Assembly: GCA_040905665.1 (NCBI GenBank)
Contig: JBBDRD010000039.1
Span: 1-64,000 of the forward strand
DNA length: 64,000 nt
DNA from: DASVCN01 sp040905665
Lineage (GTDB): Bacteria > Deinococcota > Deinococci > Deinococcales > Trueperaceae
Direction of reading: 5' to 3'
In this document: piece after piece, positions 47,246 to 53,746 of the stretch
Layout of the letters: every line of letters starts with the position of its first letter
Numbering within the stretch: position 1 is the stretch's first letter
Program-made: the position numbers and the translations under genes
Notes under the pieces: generated by a model
Database searches by the model: none
Told to the model about the DNA's origin: nothing
The model's input: only the letters and a program-made list of their open reading frames with translations

Positions 47246-49753
47246 TCAGCCGCCCCAGGACCTCTGGATTCGCTTTACATGAGCTTTTGCTAACGGTAGT
47301 AGCGGGTCATTCTGCGACAGCTTCTGACTGGTCGCTTCCCACAATTCCAGATCGTCACCCAGCTTGCGCGCTAGTGACAGCAACACTTCGACGTCACCCG
47401 ACGTCAAGGCCGCCTGCCTGAGTGTCTCTTCGAGGTAGTCGCGTAGTTCCACTACGAACGGGGCATTTGATTCGGGCAGTAACGGCCCGTGGTAGAGCTC
47501 CAGCGCCTCTCTCACGCGCCCTTCGCGAAGCGCACGGTCTAACTCCACGAAATCCGCGGTGTGAGGAAGTTGAATCTGATAGGGCCGCGAAGATACCGGA
47601 ACATCTTGGCGCATTCGTGAAACGTTTGACTTTAGCGTGCTCATGTTCCCATCGTCTCCGTGCAGCAGAAACGACAACCGTTCACCATTCAATCCCTCGG
47701 GGTGAAACGCCAGAACGGCCAAGATCTCGCACCACCTCATCGGGTAATCCCTGGTGCGGTGTTGTACCCGAATCTTCCTGCCACCGAGGAACCGCAATTC
47801 CAGAGGGGTGGAGTCTTCGTTCCAGAGGTCCCAAACTGCTTGTATCTCATCCTCTGGGCCGCCAAGTAACAACCACCCCGGCTTTGCCAACTCACGCAAT
47901 CCAGGTGCTGCCCGAGATAGAGCAGCACGCGCTGCACTGTTGTCCCCTTGCTTCACATAGGCCTTCGCGAGATGGATGCCGGACTGGGCTAACGCAGGAG
48001 CGTTCAGAGCGTGTTCGTAGTGGCCGAGGACGGCCTCGAGAATTGGTAGGGCATTATCGGACTGAATTGCTGACGTCGCCGTACCCAGTGCTAGTAAAGC
48101 TCGCTGTTTCTCATAGTCGTTGGATCCTGACGACAATGCCACGGCCTCGCTCGCCAAATGGACTGCCCGGTCATTCTCATCTAGATAGAGCAAGGCTCGC
48201 ACCATGTCATTAACGGCGTAGGGGCCCAGTCGTCGACCGAACTGTTCAAACACCAACTCATAGAATCCGAGTGCCACCTCAGCGTTGCCACAGACTAAGG
48301 CGTAGTCGCCCATTGTAGAAATGACGGCCTCCATTGACGGAATTCCATATATTTCCTCTGCAAGCTGTATTGGCTCAAGCAATGAACTTCCGGTCTCGAG
48401 TTCGCCTAGTAGCAGTTTCACATATGCCAGAAGCGCAGTTGCGTGATACCGCAGAAGTTCCTCTCGCAGGTCGCGAGTGGCAAACTCCTTGAGGGCCCAC
48501 GCTGCCCAAGAAGCAGCCTTCGAGTAGTTGCCGAGATTAATGTACGCGTCGCATATGCTTATGGCCGTACTCACTACTCGATGGTGATTGCCCCTCTTTT
48601 CAAACAGGTCAAGAGCCTCTTCTAGAAACGGAATGGCCGCCACTGGATCAGAATGGGTAGCAAGAACGAAACCATAGAAGTTAGCGGTAAGTCCGCTTCG
48701 CTTCGTCCTGTATGCTCTTTCCGCCTCTGTAAGGGGATTGAGGGCTAACCCGGAGGCAGCATAAAGGGCGCGAAGCTCGCCAGCTTCTTGGTCCCTCAAA
48801 AAGTCCTCAACCTCGGCAATTATTTCCTTCTGTTTCCCAACAGCAATAGCCGCGGAAAACGACCAATAGAGAACCTTTTCAGAACGCTTATATGGCTGCG
48901 GGACCCGAGAAAGCAATCGCCAAAGACCATCGAACAAACCGCGGTCGAAGAAGAGGTCACCGGCCTTTTCAACTATCCCCTGAACTCTTTCCGGACAGCT
49001 ATGAACCGCGAGCTCTAAGGCTTCCATCCACTTGCCGCGATGAACAAGTATTTCCAAAACTTCTTCATTTGTGAGGGAGTCAGTAAGTACGGCATCACTA
49101 GACGCTTTAAGACTTGGACCACGGTACCTTGGAAGGCCTTGCCATGCATACAATTCAAATAAGAACTGCACCAGCGCCCCACGGCTCGATTCCAAGAGTT
49201 GATCGAGTACGCTGCTTGAGACGCTTGGACCTGAAAACTCACGGGCCTCTTCCAGCGTCAGCCGGAGGTCATTAGCGGTTATCAGAATTGGACTTATTCC
49301 GCTCGGGGCCTCACTTTGAGCGGTGTCTCCCGGTTCCACGAGTACAAGTCTCACTGAACCGCTCGTCAACGTCCAAAGCTTCTCAATGAGTTCGGGAACA
49401 GCACTGGCTCCCGAAACTGCAACAATAAACGGCCCTAGAAGTGCGGAATGCCGCTGTAGCAAAGCTAATCCGTGGTCTACCGGAATCCCATACCCGAAGA
49501 GCGGTGATCCGAATGTCTTTCGTATCGCGTCCGACAACCGGATACCCTGTTCAATCGAATCAAAACCCTCGCCTCCGGGAAAATCAAGCCATAACAGTGG
49601 GCACGCGGCCGAGCCAAGTTCACTTAACAACTCGAATGTCCCGAACTCTGGACCAGCTTGAATAATCACCGACTCGTGCGGGTGATTGATCATTTTCAGG
49701 TGCTTGTCGAGCCACGTCATAAAAGAAGCCTCATCAAATGATAATGCATTCAT
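47246..49753 (-). CDS. Large TPR regulator with C-terminal winged helix (SARP/BTAD-like)
   Basis: The 835-residue protein has an N-terminal half resembling MalT/STAND ATPases but with a degenerate P-loop (QAGPEFGTFELLSELG, no GK[ST]) and a LLWLDFPGGEG strand. The central part (about 230-640) is helical with TPR-like repeats (ANFYGFVLATHSDPVAAIPF, GNYSKAASWAAWALKEF, CGNAEVALGFYELVFEQF). Residues 651-725 form an OmpR-like winged helix (LELRFLGGRKIRV, RWCEILAVLAFHPEGLNGER), followed by a BTAD-like helical end (ALREGRVREALELYHGPLLP). Such proteins are transcription activators answering to a ligand. Base composition is lower in GC than flanking genes (28/60 in 48661-48720 by hand count). Ligand and targets are unknown. 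Confidence 0.75.
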   Translation of the reverse strand: MNALSFDEASFMTWLDKHLKMINHPHESVIIQAGPEFGTFELLSELGSAACPLLWLDFPGGEGFDSIEQGIRLSDAIRKTFGSPLFGYGIPVDHGLALLQRHSALLGPFIVAVSGASAVPELIEKLWTLTSGSVRLVLVEPGDTAQSEAPSGISPILITANDLRLTLEEAREFSGPSVSSSVLDQLLESSRGALVQFLFELYAWQGLPRYRGPSLKASSDAVLTDSLTNEEVLEILVHRGKWMEALELAVHSCPERVQGIVEKAGDLFFDRGLFDGLWRLLSRVPQPYKRSEKVLYWSFSAAIAVGKQKEIIAEVEDFLRDQEAGELRALYAASGLALNPLTEAERAYRTKRSGLTANFYGFVLATHSDPVAAIPFLEEALDLFEKRGNHHRVVSTAISICDAYINLGNYSKAASWAAWALKEFATRDLREELLRYHATALLAYVKLLLGELETGSSLLEPIQLAEEIYGIPSMEAVISTMGDYALVCGNAEVALGFYELVFEQFGRRLGPYAVNDMVRALLYLDENDRAVHLASEAVALSSGSNDYEKQRALLALGTATSAIQSDNALPILEAVLGHYEHALNAPALAQSGIHLAKAYVKQGDNSAARAALSRAAPGLRELAKPGWLLLGGPEDEIQAVWDLWNEDSTPLELRFLGGRKIRVQHRTRDYPMRWCEILAVLAFHPEGLNGERLSFLLHGDDGNMSTLKSNVSRMRQDVPVSSRPYQIQLPHTADFVELDRALREGRVREALELYHGPLLPESNAPFVVELRDYLEETLRQAALTSGDVEVLLSLARKLGDDLELWEATSQKLSQNDPLLPLAKAHVKRIQRSWGG

Positions 49754-49782
49754 TGAACGAGTTGCCCAAGAAGCTTGATAAT
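49753..49782 (+). promoter_or_regulatory. Promoter of the RNA methyltransferase gene
   Basis: TTGAAC (49753-49758) and GATAAT (49777-49782) are 18 bases apart. Transcription would start near the ATG at 49790. The box also lies against the start of the divergent 835-residue regulator, so each could affect the other. Confidence 0.6.
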
Positions 49783-49789
49783 AATGCAG

Positions 49790-50980
49790 ATGCCTAGCCC
49801 GAATTCACTAAGACGCCGACTTAAACGGCGCGTACTCAAGGCTTCACACAGTTACTTCGCTTCATGTAGCCCCGGCTTCGAAGGCGTGCTGCCACAAGAG
49901 GTGTCCCAGATTCCCGGCGTCTCCGATACAGCTATGGTTCATGGTGGAGTTTCGTTTCTTGCTCCCCTTGATGCCATTTACTGGGCAAACCTAGGTTTGA
50001 ATACCGCGCATCGCGTCTTGTTGAGATTAAGGGAGTTCCCCGCACATACCTTTTCAATGCTTTTTGATCAGGTAAACCGAGTGGACTGGGAGCTTTGGCT
50101 ACCAGATGGAGGCTCTTTTAGCGTACGCGTGAGCGCTAAGGAATCAAGGCTAAACATGAAAAAGCGGCTCGAAGAAACTTGTGGCCTGGCAATTCAGCAA
50201 CGTTTGTCCGCTTGTGGTGCGAACGCTACTTATGATCACGACTCAATGGTTGAAATCACAGTTCGAATCGTCAACAACAGGGCGGTGCTGAGCCTCAATA
50301 CTAGCGGCCCCAACCTTTACAAGCGAGGATACAAGCCATATTCAGTGGTTGCTCCGATCCGTGAAACTCTTGCGGCTGGGATTCTGCTCGCGATAGGACA
50401 CCATCATTTCGATGTAATCGTCGACCCATTCTGCGGCTCTGGCACATTTGTGCTGGAAGCTGCGCGTATAACCTCCGGGAAACCTGCTGGCGGCGACCGT
50501 CAATTTACGTTTATGCAACTACCATTCTTTAACGAAAGCAAGTTCAAACGAATTCGGAGTTCGTTCACAAAACGCCTGCCTGTCGGCAAATACTTCGGTT
50601 TTGATATATCGGGCCGGTCAATACAAGCAGCAAGGATGAATGCGGAAAAGGCACAGCTTACTGGGGTGGTCGTCTTCGAAGAAAGCGATGTGCGGACGGT
50701 TGACTTCAACCAACTAGGAGCTAGAGAGCAGCGTAGGCTAGTGGTTACGAATCCACCATATGGAAGACGTGTCGCGACCAGTGGGCTAAGCGAGAAGCAA
50801 GCGCTCAATACCCTGGTAGACAAACTTTCCGGGTGGACGCTTGCCTTTGTGAGTCCGGACCGCTCTCTCTACAACAAATCATTAAACACGAAGCTTGCTG
50901 GCGTTGCCATGAAAAGCAGGGCACTGGCTTTTAGCAACGGCGGCATCCAAACATATCTCTATGTTGCGGAAATACCATAG
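49790..50980 (+). CDS. THUMP-type SAM-dependent RNA (guanine-N2) methyltransferase, RlmL/TrmN-like
   Basis: The 396-residue enzyme starts with a ferredoxin-like/THUMP RNA-binding part (SYFASCSPGFEGVLPQEVSQ), then a class I methyltransferase fold. SAM motif I is VDPFCGSGTFVLEAAR, the acidic loop is FGFDISGRSIQAARMNA, and the catalytic motif IV is VVTNPPYGRRV. This is the RlmL (23S rRNA m2G2445) and TrmN/Trm14 (tRNA m2G6) group. The ATG at 49790 is seven bases after the -10 box; TTG 49775 and ATG 49784 are alternatives. GC is lower than the core regions (27/60 in 50581-50640), so it may have moved with its neighbours. Target RNA is uncertain. Confidence 0.85.
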   Translation: MPSPNSLRRRLKRRVLKASHSYFASCSPGFEGVLPQEVSQIPGVSDTAMVHGGVSFLAPLDAIYWANLGLNTAHRVLLRLREFPAHTFSMLFDQVNRVDWELWLPDGGSFSVRVSAKESRLNMKKRLEETCGLAIQQRLSACGANATYDHDSMVEITVRIVNNRAVLSLNTSGPNLYKRGYKPYSVVAPIRETLAAGILLAIGHHHFDVIVDPFCGSGTFVLEAARITSGKPAGGDRQFTFMQLPFFNESKFKRIRSSFTKRLPVGKYFGFDISGRSIQAARMNAEKAQLTGVVVFEESDVRTVDFNQLGAREQRRLVVTNPPYGRRVATSGLSEKQALNTLVDKLSGWTLAFVSPDRSLYNKSLNTKLAGVAMKSRALAFSNGGIQTYLYVAEIP

Positions 50981-51049
50981 CTTCGCTTAAGCCAAATTAT
51001 TTGTTTGTGATGCTGTGAGAAAATTGCGAGGCCGATGGTACTACCAAAC

Positions 51050-51087
51050 GTAGGTCCGGGCGTCGCCAATACAATACCCGGACCTAC
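51050..51087. terminator. 11-bp hairpin between methyltransferase and small peptide genes
   Basis: GTAGGTCCGGG (51050-51060) and CCCGGACCTAC (51077-51087) pair perfectly across a 16-base loop. It lies between converging ends of the methyltransferase (+) and the 33-residue peptide gene (-), so a bidirectional terminator is likely; no U-tract. Confidence 0.6.
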
Positions 51088-51102
51088 CGCCTGCAAATGG
51101 GC

Positions 51103-51204
51103 CTAGCGCGTTGAAGCTGGAGCAATTGCGCTAACGAGCGCGGGCATGCTCATAAGGGCAACAAAAACGGCCGTGTAAAAGATCCGCTTTCCTGTATTCT
51201 TCAT
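51103..51204 (-). CDS. Small secreted pre-peptide, 33 residues
   Basis: The minus strand encodes a 33-residue product with a signal-peptide look: basic start MKNTGKRIFY, hydrophobic core TAVFVALMSMPAL, and a VSA site after which IAPASTR would be released as a heptapeptide. The ribosome site is weak (AGAGGATGGG about 10 bases upstream). It is followed by a hairpin at 51050-51087 and is divergent from the TPR regulator gene at 51612, with an 8-bp inverted repeat between them. There is no double-glycine motif, so the C39-like protein at 45184 is not an obvious processor. The arrangement resembles pheromone-regulator pairs, but the ORF is short and conservation must be shown. Confidence 0.45.
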   Translation of the reverse strand: MKNTGKRIFYTAVFVALMSMPALVSAIAPASTR

Positions 51205-51243
51205 TATTACCCATCCTCTTCTGGCTCAGTGAGCTTTGAACTC

Positions 51244-51264
51244 GCTTGTCAGGATATGACAAGC
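51244..51264. promoter_or_regulatory. Palindromic operator candidate
   Basis: GCTTGTCA (51244-51251) and TGACAAGC (51257-51264) form a perfect 8-bp inverted repeat with spacer GGATA. It is 39 bases upstream of the pre-peptide ATG in the divergent intergenic region and includes a TTGTCA that could be a -35 box on either strand. Confidence 0.55.
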
Positions 51265-51593
51265 GCCGCAACAGCCTCCCAACCGTTGCGGAATCTTCAG
51301 GCGCGCTGCCTGAATGTTGATGGGAGCCTGCCTAAACCAGACGGTTCTAACAGAACTCTCTATCCGCCAACTACCGCTGAACGCAATCCTTCGACAAGCG
51401 CTCAGGTTGCAAATGGGCGCTACCGCACCTTTGCTAATGTGAAATATAACATGTTCCCTTATATATGGTCAAGCTCGGCACGGCTGCGTGGCTAAGGCTA
51501 GCCTTCTTCGACCCAAGCTTGTAGGGGCGTGTAAAATGCCGCATAAAGGCGGTTTACGCGCGTTCGCTACTGGCGTAACTTTTCCGCGTGCGA

Positions 51594-51599
51594 TAACAT
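51594..51599 (+). promoter_or_regulatory. -10 box of the second TPR regulator
   Basis: TAACAT ends 12 bases before the ATG at 51612, implying a 5' end only a few bases long. No clear -35. Confidence 0.4.
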
Positions 51600-51611
51600 C
51601 CAAGATCATGA

Positions 51612-53303
51612 ATGCTGGCCGATCTTATGTGTAGCGAGGACACTAAATTACTTTCAGAGGCACAGGTCCATGTTAACAAGCGGTACCCGGGAATTCGTTT
51701 GGAAAGTCCAGTACAGGGTTGGGCATACCTAAACGAATTTCAACGCGGTATATCTGTCTACAACTCATTGGAAGTACCTCGCGCCGCTGATGATCGATGG
51801 CTGGGAGTGTGTTTCTTCCAGATATTTGAAGACATGCGTGCCCAAGAGGCGTTCTTTCGTGCACTGGCGAAAGGCGAGGAGGCTGCGCGAGTAAATCTTG
51901 CTCATTTGTTGCGATTTCTGGAACGTTCTGAGGAAGCAGTTTCCGAACTACTTCGGGTTGACGTGCAGAAGTTAAGCGGCTACGATCTGGTGCTCTACTT
52001 TAGGGTTAGCAGCCTGCACGAAGAAACGAATGGGAACATTCGAATGGCGGTTGAATACGCCGAAAAGGCATGGCGCAATGTACAAGGAATCCCGGAGTAT
52101 CAAATCCTTGCGCCTTCCGTTCTCGGTCAGCTGGGAATATTATATGGACGAATGGGCGAGGCGAGGAAAGCACTTTGGTATTTCGATCAGGGAATTAGGC
52201 TCACAACGGGGCTCGAGCAGCACAAAGTAAGGCTACGCAGGGCGACGCTGCTAATAAACCTGGGAAGGGGAGATGAAGTTGAGGCCGAACTGCACTCCCT
52301 TGGAGACCTCCCTGAAGCGCTTAACCTTGAAAGGGAGTATTTGTTTGGTGAACTCCTGTGGTCAAAGGGACAACTAGATCGCGCCTTACAAAGCTTTTCG
52401 GCAATTGTGGATACAGCCTCTCGATTAGCAGTTGGTTCTGATGAATTCGCGTCAAGGCTGTCGCTCGCCGCAATTCTCACGCACTCTGGGAATTACGCGG
52501 AGGCGCATGATCATCTCGAGAAAGCACGCATATTGATAAGCGACAGGACCGACGTCCTGCTGCATCGCTTTCGTGAGATCCTGGTGAACGTTCGGGGTCA
52601 GCATTACGGCTGGGAAGAAGCGGCCTCAGAGTTGGAGATGCTTGCAATTGAATTTAGAAGCATAGGCACATTGCAGGAAGAAGCATGCGTACGGCTGCAT
52701 CTCGCGGATATCTACCGGCAGCTCTCAGATAAGCGGACCTTCTCACAGGTGTCGACTATCCGAGATATCTGTAGAACTGTCCACAACAGTCAATTCTTGA
52801 AGAGAGAATGGTTACTCCTACCGGAACTCGAGAGTACTCTACGAACACTGGAACCAGAACTATTCGAGAACCCGCGGAGTAAGCTTGTGGTTGTAACAGT
52901 CGGCCGGGAAGAGCTCATTTTGGACGGGAGACTTGCAACACCTCCAATGCGACGAACTGTCGAAATTCTGGCGTACTTTCTTGAGGTAAAAGAGGTACCT
53001 CTTGCAAGAATAATGGCCGACCTGTTCCCGGCGCAGAAGGCCAGAACCGCACGCTCGTACTTTCACCAGTGTCGGCACCATTTGCGTAAACAGGTACCTG
53101 GTGTCGAAATTGTTTTCAATCGAGAACGCAATCATTATGAGCTGAACTGCGACATTGAAGTACTGTGGGACGTATCTGCAATTAGGCGTGGTGAGGTTCT
53201 AACCGTTGCCGGCCCCTTCCTCCCGTCTTCGTCGGCGGCTTGGGCCGGACAGGTGAACCGGGAGCTGCTGCTTCTCGGGGACCCGCAATCGACGCTGACT
53301 TAA
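51612..53303 (+). CDS. TPR regulator with C-terminal winged helix, second copy
   Basis: The 563-residue protein is mostly helical TPR-like repeats (AKGEEAARVNLAHLLRFLER, PSVLGQLGILYGRMGEARKA, LSLAAILTHSGNYAEAHDHL) and ends in an OmpR/SARP-type winged helix from about residue 423 (SKLVVVTVGREELILDG, RRTVEILAYFLEVKEVPLAR) with a short BTAD-like end. It lacks the N-terminal ATPase-like part of the 835-residue protein, so the two are related but not equivalent. It probably binds a small ligand with its TPR part. It is divergent from the pre-peptide gene, and its base composition is lower in GC than core genes. ATG 51612 is used; ATG 51627 is possible. Confidence 0.75.
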   Translation: MLADLMCSEDTKLLSEAQVHVNKRYPGIRLESPVQGWAYLNEFQRGISVYNSLEVPRAADDRWLGVCFFQIFEDMRAQEAFFRALAKGEEAARVNLAHLLRFLERSEEAVSELLRVDVQKLSGYDLVLYFRVSSLHEETNGNIRMAVEYAEKAWRNVQGIPEYQILAPSVLGQLGILYGRMGEARKALWYFDQGIRLTTGLEQHKVRLRRATLLINLGRGDEVEAELHSLGDLPEALNLEREYLFGELLWSKGQLDRALQSFSAIVDTASRLAVGSDEFASRLSLAAILTHSGNYAEAHDHLEKARILISDRTDVLLHRFREILVNVRGQHYGWEEAASELEMLAIEFRSIGTLQEEACVRLHLADIYRQLSDKRTFSQVSTIRDICRTVHNSQFLKREWLLLPELESTLRTLEPELFENPRSKLVVVTVGREELILDGRLATPPMRRTVEILAYFLEVKEVPLARIMADLFPAQKARTARSYFHQCRHHLRKQVPGVEIVFNRERNHYELNCDIEVLWDVSAIRRGEVLTVAGPFLPSSSAAWAGQVNRELLLLGDPQSTLT

Positions 53304-53746
53304 ATCAGTTCCAGCCTTTAGCTAAGCGCTACGACCACCTCTGACAAGCGGATCTAGGTAATTGCCCAATGGCCGGCCAAGTGCTTGTCCTCGTCGTGTA
53401 AGAATTCTGTAAGAGCTTGCTCTTACACTTGTATGCGTACTACTGAGGTAAACCTCCCAGTTGCCTCAACCCATCCTCTTTCGGCTTCGTGCTCCCACAC
53501 GGAGCCATCTTTTTTGCGCTTAGAAACGGGCTGTCGGTTCTGAGAAATGGACCGTCGCGAGGGCTGCACAGCGACACGCGGCAACACCACAACACGTGTC
53601 ATGCACGGAGGAAAGCAGGCCTTTTGGGCAGCTTTTAGAGGCGTTCCGAAAGGGCCGTCTTTACTGTCTTTCAGGTTGCGCAAAGGCGTCATTTTGTGAT
53701 TAAATGGTGCGTTGCCAAGAATCTAGGCAAGGAGGATTCCCCTTTC
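53304..53746. other. 443-base gap with one hairpin and the rpsA promoter
   Basis: No convincing gene. A palindrome-like hairpin (TGTAAGAGC 53408-53416, GCTCTTACA 53419-53427) lies about 100 bases after the regulator stop and may end its transcript. An 89-codon minus-strand frame at 53423-53692 has no family look. The right end holds the rpsA promoter. Confidence 0.5.
53676..53705 (+). promoter_or_regulatory. Probable rpsA promoter
   Basis: TTGCGC (53676-53681) and TTAAAT (53700-53705) are 18 bases apart, about 40 bases before the ATG at 53747, which has AAGGAGGA as ribosome site. Confidence 0.5.

Noticed and set aside
51103..51204. Pre-peptide as a substrate of the C39-like protein
   Set aside because: It has a classical signal peptide with a VSA site and lacks a double-glycine leader; the two genes are also about 5 kb apart.
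51229..51495. Plus-strand 88-codon frame upstream of the second TPR regulator
   Set aside because: Runs through the palindrome and AT-rich promoter region and has no domain or signal features.
53423..53692. Minus-strand 89-codon frame before rpsA
   Set aside because: No family resemblance, no ribosome site, and it overlaps the rpsA promoter region.
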